A stretch of DNA of 43,922 nt from Pilaira anomala (GCA_025716855.1 JAIXMQ010000123.1:1-43922), one strand, 5' to 3'; numbered from the stretch's first letter, positions 10,559 to 21,500 are shown. Notes: generated from the letters alone by a model not told the origin. Program-made: numbers and translations.

Positions 10559-11531
10559 ATGTCAAATCAACAAGCTACTACACCCAATAATGGATCTATT
10601 CCCAATGACAGCTCAGCTTCTCTTGAAGATACCATCGCTAAAGGAAAGGGAATATCATGGAGCAAAGATGGCATATTGAATGAAATTGATCATAACACAA
10701 CATCCATGCAAGTATTGATGGAATGGTTTACGAAACCTGTCAATTCCAAAAATACCGCGGCGGAAACAAACCAAAGAAAAAGTCTGCCAGGAGATTTTGC
10801 AGTATTTCTATAGCAAAGGCATCAAACACCGTACTGCTAAAATGATCAACATGAAGCTCGATAACTTGATAGCAAGCTTCAGAAAGGCTGATAGAATTCG
10901 TACACGCTCAGGCCAAGGAGTGTTGCATAGAGTAAGTGGAGAAGGAAGTGATGCAGATGATGAAGTGGATGATCCCAGACGTTAGAACTGTGCAAGGTAA
11001 CTTAATACAAAAACATATAATTAAAATTGCTTATATGTAAAAAAAAAAAATTAACGTTAATATTCAGATAAAATAAAAAGAGCTTGTAATGTGTATTACG
11101 AGTTACAACCTTTGTTCTGTGACACCGCTGCCTCTGAAGCACGTTTTGAGAGAGAAAGTGATGATGAGCATTTGGAGGAGATTGTTTTTGGTCGTCCTGA
11201 CGATATTTCTGGTGGTGTCTCTCCTGCTCATTCTGACTCATCTGTAACAAGGTCCTCAAGAAAAAGAAGAAGACAAGCTCAACAAGGACCCTCTGTTGTG
11301 GATGTAGTCGACCAAATGTCAATGAAGGCTAGACTGGACGAAGAGAGATTTGAGTGGGAAAAGTCGAACAATGAGAGAAACCAGAAACGAGAAGATGAAA
11401 AACTCAGGTTGGAAAAGCTTCGTGCAGTACTAGATACTTACAAGAGTATGCACGAAGCAAAAGTCTTGAGTGATGAAGAGTATAAAGAGAGGGTGGATAG
11501 ACAGGTGGAGATTTTAAATAAAATCGAATAA
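10559..11531 (+). pseudogene. Harbinger-1 Myb/SANT-like accessory gene, frame-broken
   Basis: The partner gene of PIF/Harbinger elements, encoding a DNA-binding protein. Exon 1 starts MSNQQATTPN and contains the SANT-like signature SWSKDGILNE with VLMEWFT. The family pattern then continues in other frames: QKYRGGN in one, TKEKVCQEILQYF with GIKHRTAKMIN in another (from ~10779 on), then DVRTVQ in the third near 10977. Each step is a one-base shift, so three single-base lesions or base-call errors at short homopolymers lie between about 10740 and 10985. A 71-nt GTAACT...TTCAG intron at 10997-11067 fits the last frame. The final exon (to 11531) reads NVYYELQPLF, then an acidic/basic linker and a charged coiled coil (LDEERFEWEKSNNER). 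As written the gene gives only an 84-residue fragment. Confidence 0.75.
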
Positions 11532-11733
11532 ATAAAAACCTGTTTGATTTTGTTAATTATATATATATCTATTCAATATCTTCTTTGGGCATCTGGGATC
11601 ACATTTGGTAACAAAAAAAAGTTAACATTATACAATTTAGTAATATAATAAAATATTGGCTTGGAAAACAGATACGCATATTTGAAGACAATAAGTTTTA
11701 AGTATTAAGTAACCCGCTCAAACCGCAGAAAAA

Positions 11734-11819
11734 TCTCAAAGAATTTATTGGATAGGAATTATATATTTTCCGATTCAGTTTTTAAGTTTTAAGTTTTAAG
11801 TTGCGGATTGAAACCCCCT
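11734..11819 (-). repeat. Right terminal inverted repeat of Harbinger-1
   Basis: 86 bp ending GCGGATTGAAACCCCCT, inverted partner of 8422-8505. ATT follows at 11820-11822. Confidence 0.92.
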
Positions 11820-12799
11820 ATTATAAAAATGTTTTCTCAAAATTTTACATTAATCGGAGTATTTTATTGTATAGATCTGAGATATAAATAATTTAGGTGT
11901 AATTAATTTTTTAAATTCAGCTGTCACGGGTTCAATTTTAACGCGACAGTCACAAAAGAACCTGGAAAAGTTGCGTAAAAATTACATCTATTATATTGGA
12001 AAATTTCAAATTTTTACAACCGCTAGAAAATTATTTTACTTTGATGTCCCCTATCTTAAACATTAGCCGTAAGTTTAATTAGTGTCAAAACTCATCTTGA
12101 TTCCCGAACTAATCTTTTTTTTACCGTATATATAGCAATCTCAATCGCCTCATCAATCAACTTTACAAGGGCTCAATTGTCTTCTTTTTTGAAACTTCAT
12201 TCGAAGGAGTAACCGATATTGTTATATTGATTGATGTTGTACAAACACAAGGGGTGGTCAACTATGATAAATTTATGCCAAAAATTGCTTTACGTCGTTC
12301 TGGGATGCACAAGTATGTTGTCTGTTGTTTTGATGATATTGTTTGTAACGTTGAACTTGTTAGATTCAACCAAACCGATACTCGTTACAAAGTGATAAGT
12401 CATACAATTTTAAAGATCGTTTAGACTCTAAAATGGTAAACCCAAGTAGTCTTTAGATTTAATAATTAAACAATTATATAGACTGACGTAATAAGTTTTT
12501 TTTTTTTTTTACCTGCTTTAAATACTCAGAGACCCAAATTACTTAATGCATTTTGATCCTTTATGTAAGTTTCTCTTTTATTTCACACCCTTATTCTTTT
12601 TATACTGTATAAGAACTTTTATATTTTTATATAGCATTTCGTAATGGTCTACTCAAATATTGTTACTTTGAATTTTTTTCCTTCTTTGTCCGAGCTTTAC
12701 CCTTGAGGATTATTTCTCAATCGAAACTTTCGATATTTATTTCCACTATTAAGAGCTTATCCTAAAAGACAGAAGATAACTTTGTTATGTAGGGAGTTA
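11820..12799. other. Non-coding gap between Harbinger-1 and Harbinger-2
   Basis: AT-rich sequence with one recognisable relic at 12227-12424 (separate entry). A region at 11917-11960 (CAGCTGTCACGGGTTC, then GCGACAGTCAC) is a short imperfect inverted repeat. The last three bases, TTA at 12797-12799, are the target copy of Harbinger-2. I see nothing else. Confidence 0.6.
12227..12424 (+). pseudogene. Relic of a CACTA/CMC transposase C-terminus
   Basis: A 65-residue open stretch whose second half resembles the last exon of the CACTA/CMC transposase at 24815-25142. HKYVVCCFDDIV corresponds to YKKFAVCDVTDIV, VELVRFNQTDTRYKVI to VGLVKYSSTRNKYKVI, and HTIL to HALF. There is no upstream catalytic part on this strand, and the flanking bases show no exon structure. 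I read it as the decayed end of an old copy of that family, not as a gene. Confidence 0.55.
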
Positions 12800-12840
12800 G
12801 GCTATTCTCAAGTAGGATTTTTGCCCTGGCCTGGACTGAG
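12800..12840 (+). repeat. Left terminal inverted repeat of Harbinger-2
   Basis: 41 bp containing TTTTTGCCCTGGCCTGG; it matches the inverse of 24067-24107 with two differences. Confidence 0.93.
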
Positions 12841-13035
12841 TTAAAAACGCGGAGTTGCCTTACAGGGTAATTTTGGGACAAAAACCCAGGGAAAAATCCA
12901 GTGAACTTTTTCTTCCCTGGACTCTACTCAGGTAACACGAACTCGTTTTCTAATTTGACGAAAAAATTTTCAATTGACATTTTTTTATTTTTTTTGAAAT
13001 CTCCTTTTATCTTTTTTAAATAAAATTATTTTTAA

Positions 13036-13774
13036 ATGGAACAACAATTAATTCAAGTAACTCAAAATGAAAAATCTCAAACAAAGAAACTTCACAGTAA
13101 GCATTACACGAAGGACGATATGATGCATATTGCAGAGTTGTATGAGGGCTATTACTTGATAGTCAATACACGTGGGAATGTTCTCTCTCCACACAGAATG
13201 CAGATCATCAAGGCACATTGGACCGAGTTAACTGCTAAGTTTAATGAGGGCCAAGAGGCTATTCCCAATAACAAAGGTATAGTCAGAACCGAAAAGGCCT
13301 TGACTGATAAATGGCTTGCTATGAGGGGCCAGTATCAAGCTAAAAAAGATAGCATCAAGTCGACTGGTTCCGGTGGTGGTCCAATTAATGGATACCTTAT
13401 GAAGATGCATGAGTTTCTTTATGAGGATCCCCAGTTCCACTCAAAGGCAGTGTATAGCTCTCTCAAAAGATGCTATACTATTCGAGATGATGATAAAGAT
13501 CTTGACTTGTCTGGCGATGAGGGTTCTTCTACCTCTGCCTCTACCTCTTCCGCTTTATCCCCAAAAGAGAGAAAGCAAAAGAAATCAAGAACATCAGTTC
13601 AAGATGAGAGGGAGGTAGCTCGCTTGAAGTCAAGAGATGAAGCAGATCACGGAGAACATGATAAGCAAGCTTGAGGAAGTCATGAGCAAGCCTCTTGATA
13701 CTCAGCTTGTGGATTCTGATGAGAAGGAATTTTATAAAGAGTTTCTTGACATTATGAGAAAGGGCTTACAATAA
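13036..13774 (+). pseudogene. Harbinger-2 Myb/SANT-like accessory gene, one frameshift near the 3' end
   Basis: The first 200 or so codons from the ATG at 13036 are open. The region KHYTKDDMMHIAELYEGYY to KALTDKWLAMRGQYQ (~20-105) looks like a trihelix/Myb-SANT-type DNA-binding domain as found beside Harbinger transposases. A Ser-rich acidic linker (SGDEGSSTSASTS) and a basic patch (PKERKQKKSR) follow. The open frame stops at 13672-13674, but from about 13640 the next frame reads ITENMISKLEEVMSKPL and ends with a stop at 13772-13774, which looks like the true coiled-coil tail; a one-base shift near 13640 separates them. The stop is 20 bp from the convergent stop of the transposase. Confidence 0.75.
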
Positions 13775-13794
13775 TTTTTTTTTTATTAAAACAA

Positions 13795-13975
13795 CTAGTT
13801 TAATACGGTATTTACATAGCTTTTCAATAAGTCTCTTCGAAGAGCTCCAGAAGATCTATCTAATGGGTTGGCTGTCATGAAAGCTGTGCGATCACAGGCT
13901 GTTTGTTGAAGAGCTAATCCTACAATTTCTTCATCCGATATTTCAATTGTATCCTTAGCATTAATGCAGAAGTTA
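13795..13975 (-). pseudogene. C-terminal end of the Harbinger-2 transposase, separated by LINE-1
   Basis: On the minus strand this reads NFCINAKDTIEISDEEIV and ends GALRRDLLKSYVNTVLN, a typical transposase tail. The bases AACTTCTGCAT are the same as those ending the piece at 22819-23911, because both copies of the 12-bp LINE-1 target duplication encode part of the NFC codons. It follows that these about 60 residues complete the transposase whose body starts at 23911. The open frame runs upstream into LINE-1 sequence, but those residues are not part of the protein. Confidence 0.8.
13964..13975 (+). repeat. Target-site duplication of LINE-1, left copy
   Basis: ATGCAGAAGTTA, repeated at 22819-22830 directly after the A-rich tail. 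It fixes the LINE-1 borders to the base, apart from ambiguity of the A shared with the tail. Confidence 0.92.
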
Positions 13976-14260
13976 CCCCCCCTTTCTCCGTTATATAATT
14001 GTTTTATTGCTTTGTGTAACCTCACTTACAAACAATACTCGAATTATATCTTTAGTCTTAATAAAAAAAAAATACTACCAATACAAAACCATCCACTTAC
14101 CTATAAGAAACTGTCTTCAGTCGAACCAGATACTACCGTACCTTCAACCAATCGACCATCTCGACCATCTCGAAATTCCGACCCTCTCGACTCAGTTGAC
14201 ACCATCTCCAACCTCCAACCTCGCCCGAAACGTTTATTCAGTACACTCTCCACTTCCACT

Positions 14261-15415
14261 ATGGCCCCCGATCCTCGACCACCTAAATCTCGAACAGCAA
14301 TAAAATCAGCTGCAAAAGACGCTCCTATCTCTAAACCTTCCAGTAAGGTCACCTCACCTCCCAGTCAGAACACTGTTTCAACTACAGTCCCTATGGAGAC
14401 CACCGATCATCCTCTTGATGACGACCTCAGCCTCGAATATCCAGTAACCACCCACCTCTCCAGATCAATCCACCAACTGGGAATTCACTTTTCGTCATGA
14501 GCTTCTGACCATGAAGGCTGAACTCCGCGAATGTCTGGATCTCAAAATGCAGGTATAACATCTACTTGATGAAAATGCTAGATTGACAAAGTCTCTCCAA
14601 GAAGCCAATGCCACTATTACTAAGCTTCGTTCATCCACCGCTGGCCCTACTTTAGGTGCCGCCTCTCGATACGCCTCTCCACCTCCCACCTCAGCCTCTA
14701 CTATTGATATTACCACCGCCGATTCCAATAACTCCAATATCGCTGCTACCACTACCACCACCGCTGACGAAAACAGCTACTCTTCGAGACTTAAACGTAA
14801 CCTTACCCCTCGTAAACCAAGTGTCAGAAAAGTTCGTGCCGCAGTTCGACTTTTGAGGCTTCTGCCTATGAAACCCGCAATGACGATGACATGAGTGACT
14901 CGGACGAATCCAGCACAGGTCCTCATTATCAATATGTCCATCTCCGTTTGAAATACAGAGATAAAGCTTCCGCTGTCCGTACGATACTTCGTGCATTAGG
15001 TATTGACAATGGTCGTATCTTAGACCTTCACTACCCCACTCGATGTGTGGTATCTATCTTAATCCACAAAGACTATTTCTCTACACTAACCTCTATCTTA
15101 GAAAAACATGAACTCCAACCTATCGAAGATTTTAATCCATTATATATCTGTAACCTTAAAGATCCTGCCCTGGCCTCTTTAACTGTAAAAGAAAAACGGG
15201 CCAAATTACTCGAACTCCACCAGACTCGCCTCTGCCGGGCTCTCCAATTCATTCGTCCTTACCTCAAAGGTCTTATTTCTCGCGATTTTATCCAACAGGG
15301 ATGGCTCACTCCCGATCAGGTTAAAAATACCCTTACCTCAACTACACCTAAAATCTCCACTGCTCCTGCTACTAACCCCTCTCCTAGCCAATTAATTAAC
15401 GATCCCAGTCAGTAA
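14261..15415 (+). pseudogene. LINE-1 ORF1, frame-broken
   Basis: Starts MAPDPRPPKSR at 14261; the frame is already open from the LINE 5' end but has no earlier ATG. The first third is Pro/Ser/Thr-rich and basic. At about 14470 the frame shifts to NWEFTFRHELLTMKAELRE, a short coiled coil that meets a TAA at ~14568 where a Gln would fit, then continues LLDENARLTKSLQEANAT. A further shift near 14850 leads to the last part (from 14891), which contains YVHLRLKYRDKASAVRTIL and VVSILIHKDYFSTL, probably a small RNA-binding fold as in other LINE ORF1 proteins. At least two shifts and one stop are present. The stop at 15413-15415 lies inside the open start of ORF2 in another frame. Confidence 0.72.
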
Positions 15416-15480
15416 TTCATCATCTACCATTAATACAACCAAATCCACCTCATTCACCATCGGCTCCCTCAATTGCCGTA

Positions 15481-15491
15481 CACTATGGCCA
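15481..15491 (+). repeat. Left terminal inverted repeat of the nested CACTA element
   Basis: CACTATGGCCA, perfect inverse of 18499-18509. Confidence 0.88.
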
Positions 15492-16359
15492 GAGACACAG
15501 TAATTGATACTGCTGTTAGACATTTATTTTCGAAGCACAGATATTTAATTTCCCATCGCAGAAATTTAATTACTGAATCATTTTTCAACCCACGCTCTAT
15601 GCATTTATTAAATAAACAGGTGATACTGATACGCTAGAGGTACCAGTTTCTATTATATCTTATAAAAAACTTAAAAGATGAGGTTCTTTTTTCATTTATT
15701 CACATTCAGAACAAGGTAAAAAAAAAAAAAAAAAGGTGGCAGGAGGTTAAAGGAAAGACAAAAAAAAAAAAAAAAAAAAAAAAAAAACCCGGTTTCTGAA
15801 ACTAAACGTTTTACAGCTACATTTATACAAGCTTTTTATATTTAAGCCTGTATATTTTAATACTAAAACAATTAGAGTTTCTTTATCTAGTTTTATTTCA
15901 GAAACATATTGATTTGATGCCAAAAAAAGAAATCTCATTGATTTACTTACGTCACGTGCTCCCCAGCAAATTATTTAACCCTTAAAAATTGAGAGTCCCG
16001 CTTTTCAAGGCTCTTTGTTTATACACAATTCCGAACGTAATGAGATGGGTTAGACGAATCTGGTACATTTCTTTTTTTTTTTGCCAATCTAGACTGACAT
16101 GTTTTTAACTTATGGCTTTATTTACTAGAACAGACCGTGGAATAAGCTCATTTACTTTAGAATGCTTTTTCTTTCATGTTCAATTTCTTATATAATAGAC
16201 CAAAACTCTAGACACGCCTACAGCTCAAACACGTGATGTGCCTATAATACTATGGTACATAAAGTAACTACTAAATTCATATTCCATATTTTTTTCATAA
16301 GCTAACGATATAAAAGTTTTTTTATTTAAGACAAAAAAAAGAAATCTATATATTTGCTT

Positions 16360-16490
16360 TGTGGAGTTAAGAATATGAAAAAAAAGATACATAATATGTC
16401 GATGCTAGAACGCAAAAAAAGAAAGTTACAAGTTTTGAATGCTACCAGCAGAAGATTTGATGCTGTAGGAAATTTGTTTAAAACGTGAGT
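16360..16490 (+). other. Possible short exon on the plus strand within the CACTA element
   Basis: From an ATG near 16375 the frame reads basic residues, then MLERKKRKLQVLNATSRRF, and ends LFKT before GTGAGT, a good donor. A second exon-like piece lies at about 17734-17862 after TTATTTTAG (GNTFEFDSLVYGKYVML). I recognise no family and cannot show they belong together. Confidence 0.25.
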
Positions 16491-16535
16491 ATATATGTAT
16501 ATATAATCTAATACATTTAAAATATAGTCTAATAC

Positions 16536-16808
16536 TTACTCTATATAGCAGGATCCAAACATAAAAAGATGTTTACCACGATGATTTTCTTTTTTCTTTA
16601 TTCTATCAAAAAAACAGCTATATATTTCATCATTTATCCAAGCTCCACCAGCAATTGTTATTTCAAAATTATTGATTTTCACTTGATAAAAAGGAGTAGA
16701 ACTGGAACGACTATAGTATTTCTTAAGGGATTTGATAATACTCTTGATTGGTAGAAACAGAAGTCTCTTGTTGCTGTTAGAAGGATTGGGCAAAGTATAA
16801 TTAGACAT
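16536..16808 (-). pseudogene. Possible Ulp1 (C48) cysteine protease N-terminal fragment
   Basis: A 90-residue open stretch on the minus strand from the ATG at 16806-16808. Its middle, FEITIAGGAWINDEIYSCFF, resembles the start of the Ulp1/SENP catalytic domain, where a WLNDEIIN-type motif is conserved. The His-Trp, Asp and Cys parts of the catalytic site are not seen downstream, so it would be inactive alone. The frame ends near a GTAAGT that could be a splice donor (minus strand, 16542-16547), with a CTACAG acceptor about 60 nt on, but the next frame soon stops. Ulp1-like proteases are known cargo of several eukaryotic DNA transposon groups, including CACTA; the identification here rests on one motif. 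Confidence 0.42.
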
Positions 16809-16927
16809 TATTAGTGTTTGAAAAGATGAAAAGTACTACTATTATATAGGCAAAAAAAAAAAAAAAAAAAAAAAAAAGAGAGAGAGATAGGACATAATGG
16901 CTCATTTATTCATTTATGTTGTTAAAA

Positions 16928-17019
16928 TGGATGATTTTGACAAATTGGATGATTTTGACAAATTGGATGATTTTGACAAACTGGATGATTTTGACAAGTC
17001 GGATGATTTTGTCAAATTG
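16928..17019 (+). repeat. 18-bp minisatellite, five units
   Basis: Unit TGGATGATTTTGACAAAT, period 18, the last two units slightly diverged (AAGTC, GTC). In one plus frame the unit encodes DDFDKL repeated, in other frames hydrophobic hexapeptides. Whether it is translated is unknown; it sits inside the nested CACTA element. Confidence 0.93.
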
Positions 17020-18005
17020 GGTATACAAATTGAAAGTACACAACAGATCGTTCAATCTCTTTGAAAAAATCAGATCATCTTCTTTAAAGTTTGAACGAAT
17101 CAATAAGGTTTGTCTATTTTGTGCGTTACAAACATAGGATTTCGATATTTTATTGGTTGTCTTATGCACAAAAAAAAAAAAAAAAGGAAGGTAATTATAT
17201 AAAAGAGCTCTTCTGTTTTTTTCTCTCTCTTTTCTCTTTTCTTTCTTTCTTTTTTATCATCTCTTTCATCTATTTCTTTTTGTATTATTTCTTTATAAAT
17301 AAAAACTATTAATAACTTATATCTCATATCACAATAGACATAGGTGCTTTCAAAAGTTACTTTATTTTATAGGGCTAAAAAGCTACTTTTATTATACAAA
17401 CTTATAGGTTTTACTCTCTAGGGGTCATGGATCTTTCTGAGCAATAAGGTACTCAAATTTACTTTAAGTATTTAAACTATAACGGCTTATGCTAATGCTT
17501 CTCCTTCTTGAACATTAGGAATCTTGGAGTTTCTTTCTCACAGCTAAAAGCTGAATATTACTTTTTTAAGGTACATCTTTGACAAATAAAACAATTAAAT
17601 ACGTGTATAGTAACTTCCCCTTTAAATTCAAAACAGTTTATTTGTATTTCAATCATCTTATTTTATAGCAATGGTAAATTTAAAAATATATCACTCTAAA
17701 CTACAAACATCTAATTATCTTTCTTTATTTTAGGTAATACTTTCGAATTTGACTCTTTGGTCTATGGCAAATATGTAATGCTGGATCCTAGTAGTATTAG
17801 ACTTTCTCAAGTCATATTGTCACATCAAGGGATGATTAATATTTGGCTGTTGCTTTTCTAGACTTTTTTTTTTTACATTTGTTACTATTATCTATAACGC
17901 TCATTTACATGTATATAAAATAAATAAAATGTTCCATTTGTTCACATTATAATTCTCAATCTGTCTCTATAAACCATATTATTATTATGGACGCATTCAA
18001 ATTTC

Positions 18006-18037
<32 letters not shown>

Positions 18038-18219
18038 TATCATATTTCTATTCGTTTTAAAGTTCAAACGATACCATATTTTGTATATTTATGGCCGTTA
18101 TACGGTCTTTATTTCACTGAAGACAGTAATTTGTTTACGCTCTTTAGAATATATTTTACCGTCATTAGGTTGTTTTACACTCTCTTTAGTAAATATAATT
18201 CTGCTCTCATCATAATTTT
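17020..18219. other. Low-complexity middle of the nested CACTA element
   Basis: Poly-A at about 17169-17184, T/C-rich runs at 17214-17290, a T-run of about 28 at 18009-18036, and otherwise AT-rich DNA. I see no gene with support beyond the exon-like piece near 17734-17862. Confidence 0.55.
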
Positions 18220-18509
18220 TACGGTACTTAGTGAATTATATACTGAATTATTAAGAGTAAAAAAAACCGTCGTCAGTAATCATATTACTGAAATTATTAG
18301 TATTTTTTTTTCTATCTTTAGAATTTTAATTACTGAAATTTTTAGTATTTTTGTTTCTACCTTCAGTATTTTAAATACTGAAAAATTCAGTAATTAAATT
18401 TCTATCTTCAGGGTACATTGTAACTCATATATACTGAATTTTATCTGTAAATTTTCAGTGTATATGTACACTGAAGATAGTATTTTATTTTCTTCTAGTG
18501 GCCATAGTG
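18220..18509. repeat. Subterminal repeat array and right end of the nested CACTA element
   Basis: TACTGAA or its inverse TTCAGTA recurs about every 15-40 bp, in both orientations, from about 18229 to 18475, several with flanking AATTT or ATTTT. The element end TGGCCATAGTG closes the array. Such clustered short motifs near CACTA termini are where the element's DNA-binding protein acts in characterised families. Confidence 0.75.
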
Positions 18510-21500
18510 GTAGTCTCGTCAAATCCTCTTCCACTTCAGTCATTTCTCCTTTTATCCGCCACCTTAAAACACCTCCATCACCTTCTCCCAAACTTGACAT
18601 ACTCACACTACAAGAAACCCACGCCTCAACACCTGAAATTATTACTTCATTCAACCTAAAATTCCAATCTAAATCACAAATATGGACAAAACACTGTGGT
18701 ATTATTAGTCTTAACTCTAGCTTACGTATTGAACATATCTTTACTTCTGCAGATGAAAGATTAATTCATTGCCGTATTAGCCATATTGACCTCGCCTTTC
18801 CTTCCTTCAACCTTATCACCATCTATGCCCCAGCAAGCTCTACTCTTCGACACCAATTTTATGCTGAATTATTATCCTTACCCATATTCGCTCCTTTTCT
18901 ACCAGACGCAGATCCTGAGTTGTCGCCAACTCACCCTCCGCTAATCATTACCGGTGATTTCAATTATAATTCCTCCCGTATTTCACTACCTACGTCAAAT
19001 GACCAATCCTCATATCCTTTGAAAAATAACTCTCAACGCAATTGTCACTCCCTTTTGTGTACTCACTTTTATAAATATACTCACCCTTCTTTAGATCATC
19101 CTCTCATCACTTTTCGACGTGGTACCTCTTCCTCTACCCTCGATTATATTTTTACCAGTCCTTCCTTATACTCTTCCTTTTCCTCATCTACTGTAGAATT
19201 CTTAAATTCCCAATGGACTGATCATGCCTTACTGACTTCCACATTCCAATTCGACTCTGAAAGTCATGGTCGCGGTCTCTGGAAAGGTAACCCTCATCTA
19301 GCATCTAACCCTTACTTCATTAAAGCCTTCCATGATTGTACCGACAATTTCTATAACACTCATTTGATTCCTTACCCGCCTAAACTTATCCAATACTACC
19401 ACCATAAAAGAGCTAGTCGCAACTATTGTACTGAACCTTACACACTACCCTATCTTGGCGGTGCTTCCTCCACACAACAACTATGGGACGATTTGAAAAT
19501 TGAAATTAAACGACTCATGCGCTCTTTTTCTCGTCGCGAATCCACCTGGCGCCATAAACAACTTGATAAGCTACAGCGTAAACGCAATCGCATTATGCTA
19601 CCATCCTCTATCCCTTTAGGTCTAACTACTCACCCAAAACTAACCACTGTTGAACATCAAATACGTATTTTACAAAACGAAATAGCTCAGAACGAAAACC
19701 TTAAATCATCTCGTCATTGGCGTGAAAATGGAGAAACCAACGCAGGTTATCTAAAGAGTACCTTTGATACAGAACGCTCACAATGATTTATCGCAAAGTT
19801 AATTCATCCTCATTCCTCAGTTATATGTGATACCCCATCATCCCTAGCAGATGTCGCCACTTCCTTTTACAAAGACCTATTTACCTCTGAACCTATCGAT
19901 CCTGAAGCAATTCACACTTTGCTACAAACTATCCCTTCCTTTGCTAATTCTAACAACTCGGACGATATGTCTTCACTAACCTCTCCTTTCTCTATAACAT
20001 CCCTTCACCTTGTCGCTACTGGCCAATCTAAACATAGCTCCCCCGGCATGGATGGATTACCTTACACCTTCCTTAACCTTCTCTTTCATCATCACCTCAT
20101 AGAACCTCTTGCACTCAAAGTCTATAACGAAGCCCTTCAAGCCTCAATTTTTCCTCTCTCTTGGCACGATACTTGTATGACTCTCCTACCAAAGAAAGGT
20201 GATCTTCTTTCTCTATCCAATTACCGTCCCATCGCTCTCATAGGTACTGATGCTAAATCTTTTACTCGTCTCCTTAACACTCGCCTCATGTCTTTTTTCT
20301 CTTCACGGATATGCCTTAACCAAATGGGGTTTATGCTTGATCGCTTCATTGGTGAACAAGGCCGCCTAGTTCAACTAGCACAACTCCATGCCCAACAACA
20401 TCATTCTTCTACTATAGGTATCTGCCTCGATCAACAAAAAGCATACGATAGGATACATCCATATTATCTTGAACAAGTTTTAACTCGTTTTGGTTTTCCT
20501 CAAAATTATATAACTACTATCACTAACCTCTTTTTCTCTACTCGAGTTCATATAAACATCAACGGTAATATCACTTCTCCTTTCACAGCTTCTCGTGGTC
20601 TACGCCAAGGTGATCCACTCAGCCCTCTTCTCTTCAACATCGCATTCGATCCTTTCCTCCGCCTCATCTCTCAAGACTCTTCCTTCTCGGGTTTTTCCTT
20701 TGAGCGCCCCATCCATCTTCTTCCTTCTCCATCGGTCCCACCCCCTATCAAAGTACTGACTTATGCAGATGATACTCTCGTCTTCTTAAATCAACACTCT
20801 GACTTCATCCGCTTACAAACTCATCTTTCCACTTACTGTGCTGCTTCTAATACTAAACTAAATATTGCTAAGACTGAAGCCTTCCCTTTCTCTGGTATAC
20901 CAAGTCCAGCTTGGAAATCTTTCCTTCAACCTTTCAATATCACAGAATGGTATGACCGTCACTCTTCAACTCCTCTTCGCTACCTTGGTTATCCCATCTT
21001 CTTCTCAACCTCCCAAAAACAAACCTACCTCAACTCTCTCTTACAGAAAATTTTCATAGCTTGCTCAATTCATTCTCAACGACATCTCTCCATTCGTGGT
21101 CGAGTCACTGTTCTCAATACCATTATACTGTCCAGATTGTGGCATGTACTAAGATTGTTTCCGCTCAATCAGACTTATTACTCCAAACTCAAAGGTACTA
21201 TTTCTAAATTTATTAATACTTCATGTTTCCCTCGTATTAGTTTCACTACAATGACTTCCCCTCTCTCAGCTGGTGGTCTCGGTGTACTCGATCCTGCTAT
21301 TCAAGTTCACAAGATGCAATGGCGCTGGCCATGTCCTCTTTTAGTTTCCTTCCCTGGTACTCCCCTCATTACCCCTGACTCCACCTTCTCCTTTATAACT
21401 AGCTTCCCTTATAGCTGTTATATTCTCCATTACCTGTCTTCCTCTCACCTACCGCCTTCACAGCCTACTTCTTTTATTTGGCCTCTATTATTTCCTGCGT

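Larger units (their letters stand above)
8422..11819. mobile_element. Harbinger-1: PIF/Harbinger DNA transposon, 3398 bp
   Basis: Bounded by long inverted repeats that start AGGGGGTTTCAATCCGC (8422-8505 and 11734-11819) and flanked by ATT on both sides (8419-8421 and 11820-11822). PIF/Harbinger elements duplicate 3 bp, usually TWA; ATT is a slight departure, and placing the end one base inward gives TTA on the left but not on the right. It carries the two-gene set of the superfamily: a DDE transposase (minus) and a Myb/SANT-like gene (plus), transcribed divergently from a repeat-rich centre. Confidence 0.92.
15481..18509. mobile_element. CACTA-type DNA element, 3029 bp, probably non-autonomous, inserted in LINE-1 ORF2
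   Basis: Termini are CACTATGGCCA (15481-15491) and its exact inverse TGGCCATAGTG (18499-18509), with GTA directly repeated at 15478-15480 and 18510-18512. CACTA ends with a 3-bp duplication are the signature of the CMC/EnSpm superfamily. Removing the element and one GTA restores the LINE ORF2 frame exactly. The right 280 bp carries about a dozen TTCAGTA/TACTGAA-like motifs in both orientations, and the left 150 bp a few, as in CACTA subterminal regions that bind the transposase. No TNP2-like transposase is inside; the only domain-like piece is a possible Ulp1 protease fragment at 16536-16808. Confidence 0.85.

Noticed and set aside
16928..17019. Regular repeats that might suggest a CRISPR array
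   Set aside because: Units abut without spacers and the genome is eukaryotic; it is a minisatellite.
17987..18397. A 136-codon Phe-rich open frame in the nested CACTA element
   Set aside because: Begins in a T28 run and covers the subterminal repeat array; composition reflects AT-rich repeats, not a protein.
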